Source: Leucobacter chinensis (lineage in GTDB: Bacteria > Actinomycetota > Actinomycetes > Actinomycetales > Microbacteriaceae). Taken from it: a stretch of DNA of 64,000 nt. Positions within the stretch are counted from its first letter, which is position 1. The number at the start of each line of letters is the position of its first letter. The notes beneath the pieces were generated by a model. That model ran no database searches, was not told the DNA's origin, and saw only the letters and a program-made list of their open reading frames with translations. Where the stretch lies: contig NZ_JAHQZR010000015.1 in the NCBI RefSeq assembly GCF_019049105.1, positions 62,001 to 126,000 of the forward strand. Reading direction: 5' to 3'. Below are positions 8,776 to 16,993 of this stretch, piece by piece. The position numbers were made by a program, and so were the translations under genes.

Positions 8776-9554
8776 CGGGTGCGGGGAGGCACTTCGATCC
8801 ACTCGAGGTGCTTTCCCGTGCGCCCGTCGCCGCTTGAGCGGCCGGTGAGCCGGCGGCCGATCCACGGCAAAACGTGTTCGCGACCGTAGCGAAGGTTTTG
8901 CCGCAGGGTCGGCTTTGGCATTGGGGCGGCCACTGTCACCCAGTCGGCGGGTACGGGAAGTGAGAGCGTGCCGAGTACGTTGTGTGCGACCCGAGTGTGG
9001 CCCACGGGGCCTAAGTGTAACCGGTCGTGTGACCAGTACTGGCGGCCCGGTAACTCGGGGTCAGACCAATTGTCGGTATAAGCAATTTCAAGGTCGCCCG
9101 TGATGTCGCCGACCGCGGCCACGAGCGCGTCGCCCTTGGCTTTGACCGTGCCGCCACTCGGAATACCGCCTGTTGGGTTCGGTCCCGCGAGGAGCAGCGG
9201 TTGTACGCCGGCTTCCTGTACGCGTGACAGGGCGCCGCGGGTGCGCTCAAGAATCGACTCGAGATTCGTTCCGGGTCGGAGCATGTCGTTGCCGCCGCCA
9301 TTCACACTCAGCAGCGTTGGCTTGAGTGAGAGCGCCGGTTCGAGCTGTTCGTCAATGATGGCGTCGAGCAGACGGCCCCGCACGGCGAGGTTTGCATAGA
9401 GCACGGTCTTGCCCGTGGCGTCGGCCAAACCCTGCGCCACAAGATCGGCCCAACCGCGTAACGTGCCATCGGGGCGTTCGTCGCCCATGCCCTCGGTGAA
9501 ACTGTCGCCAATCGCCACGTACCGAATCGGGTGGCGCAGCTCAAACGCGCTCAT
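8772..9554 (-). CDS. SGNH/GDSL-family hydrolase
   Basis: A 260-residue SGNH esterase. Block I is VAIGDSFTEGMGD with the catalytic Ser, block III is LSVNGGGNDML with GxND, and the catalytic Asp/His lie in a late SHDRLHLGPVGHTRVA segment. No signal peptide or membrane helix is seen, so it is cytoplasmic. Family members hydrolyse esters or acyl groups; the substrate cannot be told. It starts without a ribosome site, seven bases after the -10 box TACAGT, so it is probably leaderless. Its stop overlaps that of gluD on the other strand. Confidence 0.85.
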   Translation of the reverse strand: MSAFELRHPIRYVAIGDSFTEGMGDERPDGTLRGWADLVAQGLADATGKTVLYANLAVRGRLLDAIIDEQLEPALSLKPTLLSVNGGGNDMLRPGTNLESILERTRGALSRVQEAGVQPLLLAGPNPTGGIPSGGTVKAKGDALVAAVGDITGDLEIAYTDNWSDPELPGRQYWSHDRLHLGPVGHTRVAHNVLGTLSLPVPADWVTVAAPMPKPTLRQNLRYGREHVLPWIGRRLTGRSSGDGRTGKHLEWIEVPPRTR

Positions 9555-9561
9555 AGGCTCT

Positions 9562-9567
9562 ACTGTA
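9562..9567 (-). promoter_or_regulatory. -10 box for a leaderless transcript
   Basis: On the minus strand TACAGT is followed by seven bases and the ATG of the SGNH hydrolase. There is no ribosome site between. Confidence 0.55.
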
Positions 9568-9593
9568 TCGCTCGTCGCGGCGAAAGTGGTGCG

Positions 9594-10475
9594 TCACCGC
9601 GCTTGGCCCCGTAGCGCAACCGCGGTCGCGGTGACAACGCAGGTGATGCCGGCGAGCTCGACGAAACTCATCGACTGGCCGAGCAACACAAACCCCGCGA
9701 GCGTCGCCATGACGGGTGAGAGGCTCATGAGCATCGCAAAGAGCGAGGTGGGCAGCTTGCGAATGGCGAGCTGCTCGATGCCGTAGGGAAGGGCAGAAGA
9801 GAGGAGCGCGACGACGAGGCCGAGTAGCAGCACGGTTGGGCTGAGAAAAGCGGAAAGGTCGTCGACCGTCATCATGAACGGGGTAATGCATACTGACGCA
9901 AAAAGCATTGCGATCGCGAGCCCGTCGGCCCCGCGAAAGAGCGAGGCGGTGGCGCGGGTGAAGACGATGTACCCGGCCCAGCTTGCGCCCGCGAGCAAGG
10001 CGAGGGCGACGCCGAGCGGATCGAGGCCCGCAGCCTCCGTTGCGCCCGGGCCAAACGGGAAGGCGCCGCTCACGAGCCACACGCCAATGCCCGCGACGAG
10101 CGCGAGAAACCAGCTTGAGAGCCTGCGCGCGAGTATGACCGCGAGCATGAGCGGACCGAGCATCTCGAAGGTCACGGCCGCGCCGAGTGGAATGCGGTCG
10201 AACGCGAGATAGATGAGCGTGTTCATCGAAGCGAGCGCAACGCCGAGGCCGGCCGCCGCGAGCAACGCTTTGCGGCTCAGCCCGCGAAGACGCGGCCTGA
10301 GCACCAAGAAGAGAATAGCGGTCGACATGAACAGTCGCAGTATGACGGTTCCGGTGGCGCCCACGTGAGGGAAGAGAAAGGTTGCGATACCCGCGCCAAA
10401 CTGCATCGAGAGCTGGCTCAGAATGACGAGCGCGAGCCCCGATGCCTGCGCGCGGGCGCCCTGCTCATGTGTCAT
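9594..10475 (-). CDS. EamA/RhtA-like amino acid exporter
   Basis: A 293-residue membrane protein with about ten helices in two EamA repeats (residues about 12-140 and 155-285). The sequences RLFMSTAILFLVLRPRLRGL and FDRIPLGAAVTFEMLGPLMLAVI resemble RhtA, the threonine/homoserine exporter, more than other DMT members. It probably exports an amino acid or related metabolite. It begins six bases after the -10 box TAACAT with no ribosome site, so it is likely leaderless. It runs divergently from the HTH-cupin regulator, sharing a 142-base spacer. Confidence 0.8.
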   Translation of the reverse strand: MTHEQGARAQASGLALVILSQLSMQFGAGIATFLFPHVGATGTVILRLFMSTAILFLVLRPRLRGLSRKALLAAAGLGVALASMNTLIYLAFDRIPLGAAVTFEMLGPLMLAVILARRLSSWFLALVAGIGVWLVSGAFPFGPGATEAAGLDPLGVALALLAGASWAGYIVFTRATASLFRGADGLAIAMLFASVCITPFMMTVDDLSAFLSPTVLLLGLVVALLSSALPYGIEQLAIRKLPTSLFAMLMSLSPVMATLAGFVLLGQSMSFVELAGITCVVTATAVALRGQAR

Positions 10476-10481
10476 AAGGCT

Positions 10482-10487
10482 ATGTTA
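10482..10487 (-). promoter_or_regulatory. -10 box for a leaderless transcript
   Basis: On the minus strand TAACAT is followed by six bases and the ATG of the RhtA-like exporter; no ribosome site lies between. Confidence 0.55.
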
Positions 10488-10571
10488 TCGGGCGTTTTGG
10501 GTGGGTATTCGGGGCCTGAGTAATGAAAGCCTTGAGTTTCTGCTGAACGTCTGTATGCTTATCAATACACC

Positions 10572-10593
10572 TATACTGAACACACTGTTCAGT
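10572..10593 (+). promoter_or_regulatory. -10 box overlapping a 19-bp operator-like dyad
   Basis: TATACT (10572-10577) is a good -10 box. It overlaps a perfect 8-3-8 inverted repeat, ACTGAACACACTGTTCAGT, at 10575-10593. A dimer bound there would block RNA polymerase, so this is probably the autoregulatory operator of the HTH-cupin gene that begins 25 bases later. No second copy was seen elsewhere in the window. Confidence 0.65.
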
Positions 10594-10617
10594 GGAGTCA
10601 ACGATGGAGTTCACCCA

Positions 10618-11265
10618 ATGCCATACGAGACGCCTCGCTCGTCGAATGCGACACCGCAAGACATTTCATCGAAAATGGGCGAGCGCATTGCGCAGTACCG
10701 CACGTTTCGAGGAATGAGCCTGCGCGCGCTTGCCGAGGCCGCGGGGCTTAGCTCGAGCTTTCTGAGCCAGCTTGAAAATGGGCGAACCAATGCGAGCGTC
10801 GCCTCACTGCACAAAATTGCTGATGCGCTGGGCGTTGCACTTGGGCAGTTGTTTGAAGACGGAAAAGTGCATACGACTGGTGTGTTGCGTGCAGAAGATC
10901 GGCCGACGCTACCCCTCGAAGGCGGCAAAAAGTATGTGATCTCCCGGCTGCCACTCAAAAATGTTGAAGTGTACGCCGGCGAATTTGCCCCGGGTGCAAC
11001 CACTGGGCCGCACGGCTACGTGCACGGTAATTCGCAAGAATTTTTTATCGTGACCGAGGGCACGATCATCTTTGAACTCGATGCTGAACGCTACGAGATG
11101 TCAAAAGGTGACTCGATTGAGTTCTTGAGCAGCGTGCCGCACCGTGCCGAAAACCTATCAACGGAAATGGCAGAGGTGATCTGGATTACCAGCCCACCCT
11201 CTCCCGACGAAGAGGAGGTAGCGTTCCACCGCATGGCAGCGGCGCCAGAGGCGCCGACAGAGTAA
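10618..11265 (+). CDS. HTH-cupin transcriptional regulator of the amine cluster
   Basis: A 215-residue regulator with an XRE-type helix-turn-helix (about 20-75: MGERIAQYRTFRGMSLRALAEAAGLSSSFLSQLENG) and a C-terminal cupin (about 125-205: PHGYVHGNSQEFFIVTEGTI). It resembles the PuuR/SutR architecture, in which the cupin senses a small metabolite. ATG 10618 is chosen because GGAG lies eight bases upstream; the open frame extends further but without a start signal. It heads a same-strand run of transport and amine-oxidase genes and has a 19-bp dyad over its promoter. I infer autoregulation and control of the cluster. Confidence 0.85.
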   Translation: MPYETPRSSNATPQDISSKMGERIAQYRTFRGMSLRALAEAAGLSSSFLSQLENGRTNASVASLHKIADALGVALGQLFEDGKVHTTGVLRAEDRPTLPLEGGKKYVISRLPLKNVEVYAGEFAPGATTGPHGYVHGNSQEFFIVTEGTIIFELDAERYEMSKGDSIEFLSSVPHRAENLSTEMAEVIWITSPPSPDEEEVAFHRMAAAPEAPTE

Positions 11266-11322
11266 CAACAGAGCGGCCCGAAGACGGGCAAAAATTACGA
11301 TCATCAAAGGAGATGCGTAGGG

Positions 11323-12447
11323 ATGAATAAGAACACCGTTAGAGGGTTGAAAGCCACAGCGATCATCGCTGGGATCGGCCTCCTTGCCGGATGCTCGGCC
11401 TCGGGCAACCAGGCAGTCGATATTGATCTAGGCTCGGGCCCGGCCGTCGCTGGCGAGGTGAAGCAGGACGCGCTCGATGGCGTTACGCTCACGTTCGTTT
11501 CATGGGGCGGCGTTTTCCAAGACGCGCAGAACGCTGCAATGGAGAGCTTTGAAGCTGATTCTGGGGTGCGGTTGCTCAGTGACGGGCCTACTGAATACTC
11601 GAAGGTTAAAGCACAGGTCGATAGTGCAAACGTGAACTGGGACGTGGTAGACGCCGATATCGTCTGGGCTGCTGCCCAGTGCGGCGAAGACGGCCTGTTT
11701 ATGGATCTCGACCTTTCGATCGTCGATATTTCGAACATTCAGAACCAGGAACTTGTCGGTGACTGCTTCGTACCGGCGATGCAGTACGGGTCGCTCTTTG
11801 TTTATAACACTGACAAGTATGACGACGAGCCACAGGGGTGGCAGGACTTCTTCGACGTCGAAAAATACCCCGGCAAACGCGCGATTAATGGTGAGCCCGG
11901 TGACGTTGGACCCGGAATTATTGAGGCGGCGCTGCTTGCTGACGGCGTGAAACCAGAAGACCTGTACCCGCTTGATGCCGAGCGGGCTCTTGCGAAGCTC
12001 GACACCATTCGCGACCACCTGATTTTCTGGACCACGGGTGCCGAGTCGCAACAGATGGTCGAGTCAGGCGAAGCCGACATGGTTCACATCTGGTCAGGTC
12101 GTGCTTACGGGGCGATTGAAAACGGAGCTCCCTACGCCCCGGTGTGGAACCAGGCCTTTGTGGTGAATGATGCGATTGGCGTGCCGAAGGGCGTCAAAAA
12201 CCCCAAAGCATCAATGGCATGGCTCAACTACTATCTCGGCGCGAAAGCACAAGAGATCATGGCTGAAGAGAGCTCGTACTCGCCGATTCACGCTGATGCG
12301 AAACCGAACTTTTCTGAGAATGCGAAGAAGTTTGACGTTGCACGCCCAGAAATTGCCGAGCAAATGGTGACGACTGACCCGCAATGGTGGGCAGACAACT
12401 TTGACGAGCAGGCTGAGCTCTGGGCCAACTGGTTGCAGCAAGGCTAA
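11323..12447 (+). CDS. PotD-like substrate-binding lipoprotein
   Basis: A 374-residue solute-binding lipoprotein with lipobox LLAGC and Cys 24. The mature start GVTLTFVSWGGVFQDAQ and the segment MQYGSLFVYNTDKYDDEPQ place it in the polyamine/PotD-like family. The DMVHIWSGRAYGAIENGAPY stretch is also typical. AAGGAG precedes the start. It is followed by two PotB/C-like permeases and a PotA-like ATPase, then amine oxidases, so the ligand is probably a polyamine or related amine. The ligand is inferred from context only. Confidence 0.88.
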   Translation: MNKNTVRGLKATAIIAGIGLLAGCSASGNQAVDIDLGSGPAVAGEVKQDALDGVTLTFVSWGGVFQDAQNAAMESFEADSGVRLLSDGPTEYSKVKAQVDSANVNWDVVDADIVWAAAQCGEDGLFMDLDLSIVDISNIQNQELVGDCFVPAMQYGSLFVYNTDKYDDEPQGWQDFFDVEKYPGKRAINGEPGDVGPGIIEAALLADGVKPEDLYPLDAERALAKLDTIRDHLIFWTTGAESQQMVESGEADMVHIWSGRAYGAIENGAPYAPVWNQAFVVNDAIGVPKGVKNPKASMAWLNYYLGAKAQEIMAEESSYSPIHADAKPNFSENAKKFDVARPEIAEQMVTTDPQWWADNFDEQAELWANWLQQG

Positions 12448-12467
12448 CGCGGTAAGGAAGCCTGAGC

Positions 12468-13349
12468 GTGACAACCACAAATATTCCGGTGGGACGCGCC
12501 GCTTCTGGCAAGCGGCGCGTCAAGGCCACCAACCTTCTGTTACTTCTGCCCGCCTATGCGCTCTTGATTGGTGTTTTTGCATACCCCTTGCTCGAGAGTG
12601 TTTGGCGAAGTTTTGCTGACCCGGAGCTTGGCCTCGACAACTATGCATGGGTATTCGGCAACGAGAACAACCTGCAGGTCATCGGTAGAACCTTCGCGAA
12701 TGCGTTTGGTGCGATGCTCATATGCCTGCTGCTCGCCTACCCTTATGCCTTTCTCATGACGATCGTGGGGCCCAAAGCAAGAACCGCACTCGTCGTTATT
12801 GCGTTGATTCCGTTCTGGACCTCACTGATGATTCGAACCTTCGCGTGGATCGTGTTGCTGCAGGATTCTGGCGTGATCAACGATCTGCTGGGCCTTATCG
12901 GAATTGGCCCGCTGCAGCTGATCCGCACTAATACCGGGGTCATGATCGGCTTGACACAGGTGCTGATGCCCTTCATGATTTTGCCGTTGTACGCCGTAAT
13001 GAGTGGCATCGACCAGCGGCTGGTGACCGCAGCTCGCTCGCTCGGCGCCCGACCCGCAGTGGCGTTTTTTCGGGTATTTGTGCCGCTTTCGCTTCCAGGC
13101 GTAGCAGCGGGAGGTCTGCTGGTGTTCATTCAGGCGCTCGGTTTTTACGTGACGCCGGCACTTCTCGGGTCGCCGTCAGACGGAATGCTCTCTCAGACGA
13201 TCTACACGCAGGTGAGCTCCCTGTTGAACTGGGGGCGCGGTGGCGCGCTGGGTGTTGTCTTGTTGTTGGGCACCCTGGTTATCCTGGGGCTCATCGGGAT
13301 TATTGCAAAGGCCGCAAATAAACGTGGCATGGCAGTAAAGGTGCTGTGA
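12468..13349 (+). CDS. PotB-like ABC transporter permease
   Basis: A 293-residue permease with six membrane helices. The first follows a short basic N-terminus (LLLLLPAYALLIGVFAYPLLESVWRSF), and the EAA-type loop is GIDQRLVTAARSLGARPAVAFFRVFVPLS. The start is GTG 12468 with AAGGAAG upstream. It is the first of the two membrane subunits of the PotABCD-type importer, and its stop overlaps the next start as TGATG. No odd features. Confidence 0.9.
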   Translation: MTTTNIPVGRAASGKRRVKATNLLLLLPAYALLIGVFAYPLLESVWRSFADPELGLDNYAWVFGNENNLQVIGRTFANAFGAMLICLLLAYPYAFLMTIVGPKARTALVVIALIPFWTSLMIRTFAWIVLLQDSGVINDLLGLIGIGPLQLIRTNTGVMIGLTQVLMPFMILPLYAVMSGIDQRLVTAARSLGARPAVAFFRVFVPLSLPGVAAGGLLVFIQALGFYVTPALLGSPSDGMLSQTIYTQVSSLLNWGRGGALGVVLLLGTLVILGLIGIIAKAANKRGMAVKVL

Positions 13350-14146
13350 TGCAAACATTGAAACCATTCACCCGAGTTGTTCTTTGGCTGCTCGCTGGAC
13401 TCGTTGCCTTGTGGCTTGTCGTTCCGACGCTCATCGTGATTCCACTGAGCTTTACCGACAAAGCGTCGCTCGTTTTCCCGCCAACCGGTTGGTCTTTGCG
13501 ATGGTACGAATCATTCTTTACGAACCAACAGTGGCTCAGTGCGCTTGGAAACTCGCTGCTTCTTGGAGTGCTTGTCGCGGTCGTTGCGACCGTGCTTGGC
13601 CTGCTTGCGGCAATGGCAATGCGCGGCATGGCGAACAAGAAAGCGGTTACGGGAATTACCGCGGGGCTTCTCGCCCCCATGATCGTACCTGGCGTTGTTC
13701 TAGCGATCGGAATCTATGCGGTGTTCTTGAAGCTTGGCTGGGTAGGAACGCTGCACGGTTTTCTCTTCGCACACACCGTGCTGGCTCTCCCGTTCACCGT
13801 GATTGCGATTACTGCCGGGTTTGCGGGCTTCGATGATCGGCTTGAACTCGCAGCGCGAAGTCTCGGCGCTTCGCCGGTGAAAACCTTCATGAAGGTGACA
13901 CTGCCGAACATCGTTCCTGGACTGGTATCGGGTGCGCTCTTCGCCTTTGTGACTTCTTTTGACGAGGTCATGATTTCGCTGTTCATCAAGAGTCCGTACT
14001 TGGAGACCCTGCCGGTGCTCATGTACGCGAGTGTGACTCGCGATACCGACCCCACGCTCGCGGCGGCAGCGACCGTCATTCTCATTATTACTACCGCGAT
14101 TGTTCTGCTGTCACTGTTGCTGGCAGGAAGGAAGAAAAATGCATAG
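13349..14146 (+). CDS. PotC-like ABC transporter permease
   Basis: The second membrane subunit, 265 residues, with six helices and the EAA loop DDRLELAARSLGASPVKTFMKVTLPNIVPG. I prefer ATG 13349, which overlaps the previous stop as TGATG; a GTG one codon earlier is possible. It pairs with the PotB-like protein. The downstream ATPase gene overlaps its end by eight bases, so stoichiometric expression by coupling is likely. Confidence 0.9.
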   Translation: MQTLKPFTRVVLWLLAGLVALWLVVPTLIVIPLSFTDKASLVFPPTGWSLRWYESFFTNQQWLSALGNSLLLGVLVAVVATVLGLLAAMAMRGMANKKAVTGITAGLLAPMIVPGVVLAIGIYAVFLKLGWVGTLHGFLFAHTVLALPFTVIAITAGFAGFDDRLELAARSLGASPVKTFMKVTLPNIVPGLVSGALFAFVTSFDEVMISLFIKSPYLETLPVLMYASVTRDTDPTLAAAATVILIITTAIVLLSLLLAGRKKNA

Positions 14147-15149
14147 CGTAACGAACGGTGCAGAGATCGAACTCGCCCGGCTGACCAAACACTACCCAAA
14201 GTCGGTGGCGCTTGATGATGTTTCTTTGACCGTGAAGCCAGGCGAGTTCATGACGTTCTTGGGCCCTTCGGGGTCTGGGAAAACGACGACACTGAACCTC
14301 ATCGCAGGGTTCACTGACATCACCTCTGGCAACGTTTTTATCGACGGTGATCTCGTAGACGATGTGCCCGTGCACAAGCGCGATCTCGGTATCGTGTTTC
14401 AGCACTATGCACTCTTCCCGCATCTCTCGGTGTTTGATAACGTCGCGTTCCCCCTGCAGCAGCGAAAGGTGAGCAAGCATGAGGTGCGCACACGGGTACT
14501 CGAATCACTGAAAACGGCCGGACTGGAAGGGTACGAATCGCGTTTTCCGAAGGAGCTCTCCGGGGGCCAACAGCAGCGAGTTGCGCTTGCGCGGGCCCTG
14601 GTGTTTGACCCGCGGGTGTTGCTGCTCGATGAACCCCTTGGCGCACTCGATAAAAAGCTTCGTGAACAGCTCCAGCTCGAGCTCCGGCGCGTGCACCGTG
14701 AGGTGGGTAGAACCTTTATCTTTGTCACTCATGACCAAGAAGAAGCGTTGACCCTCTCTGATCGAATTACCGTGTTCAATCAGGGGCGCGTTGAGCAGGT
14801 CGGGTCAGCGACCGAACTCTACGAGAAACCGGCGACCCGTTTCGTCGCTGAATTTATCGGCGAATCTACTGCGATCGTTGATGAGTCACGGAACAGAGTC
14901 ACCATTATTCGCCCAGAACGGGCTGTGCTCGTGGCCTCAGAAAGCGACGTTGCCCCTGGCAAACCATCGGTCGGGGTGATTGTTCGCCAGGCTATCTACC
15001 TCGGGGCAGGGTGGAAGTATGAGGTGATTTTGCCCGACGGGACTGCTGGGGTCGTTCGTACCGACCAGTCGTTGCCATGGTTAGTCGGCGAGAACGAGCG
15101 GGCCGTGCTGACGTGGGAGCCAGAAAAGGCCCCAGAGTTCGCCCTGTGA
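14139..15149 (+). CDS. PotA-like ABC transporter ATP-binding protein
   Basis: A 336-residue ATPase. Walker A is GPSGSGKTT, Q-loop VFQHYALFPHLS, signature [15 protein letters not shown], Walker B VLLLDEPLGALD and H-loop VTHDQEEALTLSD. Residues after about 240 form the TOBE regulatory domain of MalK/PotA-type proteins. ATG 14139 lies seven bases after GGAAGGA; an in-frame upstream ATG at 14100 is inside the permease gene and lacks a site. It supplies energy to the importer. Confidence 0.92.
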   Translation: MHSVTNGAEIELARLTKHYPKSVALDDVSLTVKPGEFMTFLGPSGSGKTTTLNLIAGFTDITSGNVFIDGDLVDDVPVHKRDLGIVFQHYALFPHLSVFDNVAFPLQQRKVSKHEVRTRVLESLKTAGLEGYESRFPKELSGGQQQRVALARALVFDPRVLLLDEPLGALDKKLREQLQLELRRVHREVGRTFIFVTHDQEEALTLSDRITVFNQGRVEQVGSATELYEKPATRFVAEFIGESTAIVDESRNRVTIIRPERAVLVASESDVAPGKPSVGVIVRQAIYLGAGWKYEVILPDGTAGVVRTDQSLPWLVGENERAVLTWEPEKAPEFAL

Positions 15150-15182
15150 ATCGATTCAACCAAGCGTGAAGAACGAAAGAAG

Positions 15183-16559
15183 ATGACAATGAAGAACGGC
15201 AACGTTTCACACTGGTGGGGGCAGGTTGGGCTCCCGACCCCGAGACCGGCACTTTCTGGCGATGCGAACGTTGATGTCGCGATCGTTGGCGCTGGTTACA
15301 CGGGGCTCTGGACAGCGTATTATCTGAAGAAGGCTGCCCCAGAACTCAACATCGCAATCATTGAGCAGCGTTTCGCGGGGTACGGGGCGTCTGGCCGTAA
15401 TGGTGGCTGGCTGACCAACGCGATCACCGGCGGGCGTGAGCAGTATGTGAAGTCACACGGTCGAGATGCCGCCGAACGCTTTCAGCGGGCCATGAACGAC
15501 ACCGTTGATGAGGTTATTCGCGTTGCGAAGCAAGAGGGTATCGACGCCGACATACTTAAGGGCGGCGAATTTAATGTTGCGTACACTCCTGCGCAAGAGG
15601 CACGCATCAGGGCCTTCGCCAAGAGTGAGCAAACGTGGAAGTCGGCTGACCTGCAGCTCTTAGAACGGGCGGAAGCGATGGCTAAGATTCGGGTCGAGCA
15701 CACGGCCGCGGCCGTTTGGCACCCGCATGCCGCCAGGATCCAGCCCGCGAAGCTCGTTTCGGGGCTGGCCCGTGTCGTTGAGAGTCTCGGGGTGACGATT
15801 TATGAGCAAACCACCGCTCTTGAGCTGCGACCCCGTGCCGTGGTTACTGACCACGGCACCGTGCGAGCTGAACATATCGTTCGAGCAACCGAGGGCTTTA
15901 CTGCAAACCTCAAGGGTTTGAAACGTCTGTGGCTGCCCATGAACTCGTCGCTCATCGCAACCGAGCCGCTCTCGCCGGCTGTGTGGGATGAATTGCGTTG
16001 GAACAAGGGGGAGGTGCTCGGAGACTTTGCCCACGTATATATGTACGCCCAGCGCACCGCTGACGACCGCATCGCGATAGGTGGCAGAGGGGTTCCATAT
16101 CGTTGGTCGTCAGGAACAGACTCTGATGGTGTTACGAACAACCGCACTGCCGAGACGCTCGCCGCGATCATGCACCGCTTCTTCCCCTCAACGCAGGGTG
16201 CCGAGGTCGAACACCTCTGGTCAGGAGTTCTCGGTGTGCCCCGTGACTGGGCCGCAACCGTCGGCATCGACAGAGCGACGGGTATTGCCTGGGGCGGTGG
16301 GTACGTGGGTACGGGAGTAACCACGACGAACCTTGCAGGGCGAACGATTGCCGACCTTATTCTTGAGCGCGACACCGACATTACGACCCTTCCGTGGGTT
16401 AACCACGTGGTGCGCAAGTGGGAACCTGAACCGCTTCGATGGCTCGCCACGAAGGGGCTTTACTTTGCCTATGGGGTGGCCGACTCGAGCGAGCTCAAGG
16501 GGCGCAAGACGACCTCGCCCATTGCGACCATCGCCGACGTGATCACCGGGCGTAGCTGA
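15183..16559 (+). CDS. FAD-dependent amine oxidoreductase (PuuB/OrdL-like)
   Basis: A 458-residue DAO-superfamily flavoenzyme. The FAD site is VAIVGAGYTGLWTAYYLKK, followed by GYGASGRNGGWL, which strongly recalls gamma-glutamylputrescine oxidase PuuB. The C-terminal FAD segment is GIAWGGGYVGTGVTTTNLAGR. It probably oxidises a secondary or primary amine imported by the preceding ABC system, releasing an aldehyde. No gamma-glutamylputrescine synthetase, aldehyde dehydrogenase or hydrolase is nearby, so the rest of a Puu pathway must lie elsewhere or the substrate differs. The 34-base spacer after the ATPase suggests the same operon. Confidence 0.83.
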   Translation: MTMKNGNVSHWWGQVGLPTPRPALSGDANVDVAIVGAGYTGLWTAYYLKKAAPELNIAIIEQRFAGYGASGRNGGWLTNAITGGREQYVKSHGRDAAERFQRAMNDTVDEVIRVAKQEGIDADILKGGEFNVAYTPAQEARIRAFAKSEQTWKSADLQLLERAEAMAKIRVEHTAAAVWHPHAARIQPAKLVSGLARVVESLGVTIYEQTTALELRPRAVVTDHGTVRAEHIVRATEGFTANLKGLKRLWLPMNSSLIATEPLSPAVWDELRWNKGEVLGDFAHVYMYAQRTADDRIAIGGRGVPYRWSSGTDSDGVTNNRTAETLAAIMHRFFPSTQGAEVEHLWSGVLGVPRDWAATVGIDRATGIAWGGGYVGTGVTTTNLAGRTIADLILERDTDITTLPWVNHVVRKWEPEPLRWLATKGLYFAYGVADSSELKGRKTTSPIATIADVITGRS

Positions 16560-16567
16560 CGCTCGTT

Positions 16568-16601
16568 GCCGCATGCGGCCGGGTTTATGGGCCGGTGCGG
16601 C
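16568..16601 (+). promoter_or_regulatory. Intercistronic hairpin before the cupin gene
   Basis: Stacked stems GCCGCA/TGCGGC and CGGCC/GGCCG with small internal loops close a nine-base loop. It lies nine bases after the oxidoreductase stop and no U-tract follows, so it probably modulates mRNA stability or read-through within the operon. Confidence 0.55.
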
Positions 16602-16633
16602 GGTATAAAAGACGAATCGAACAAAGGAGTATC

Positions 16634-16987
16634 GTGACACACAACACTCAGGGCCTGAACAGCACCGATACCGTTGCGCTTGGCGCACACGGGCCAAAAC
16701 CAACAGCGGTCACCGAAGGCCTCACCGAGGCCTCGCTGCCCATTTGGAGCGAGGGCAATATTTCTACGGGGCTTTGGGAATGCACCGAGGGTGCCTTCAC
16801 TGCGTTTCGTGACGGTTACACCGAAATATGCACCATCGTTTCTGGAAGCGTCACACTCGAAGCTGAGGGTGAGAAGCCGTGGCGCTTCGGGCCGGGCGAT
16901 GTCATCGTGATGCCGTCAGGGTGGAAGGGTACGTGGGTCGTGCACGAGCCGCTCCGCAAGCACTTCACGATCATTCAAGACGCGTGA
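16634..16987 (+). CDS. Small cupin protein (DUF861/EutQ-like)
   Basis: A 117-residue single-domain cupin starting at GTG 16634, four bases after AAAGGAG. The motif TAFRDGYTEICTIVSGSVTLEAEG, then WRFGPGDVIVMPSGWKGTWVVHE, fits the DUF861 cupin family that often sits beside amine or amino-acid oxidases. It has no DNA-binding domain, so it may be an accessory enzyme or ligand-binding protein. It lies between two flavin amine oxidases and six bases before the second, which argues for one shared pathway. Its biochemical role is unknown. Confidence 0.75.
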   Translation: MTHNTQGLNSTDTVALGAHGPKPTAVTEGLTEASLPIWSEGNISTGLWECTEGAFTAFRDGYTEICTIVSGSVTLEAEGEKPWRFGPGDVIVMPSGWKGTWVVHEPLRKHFTIIQDA

Positions 16988-16993
16988 CGTCTG

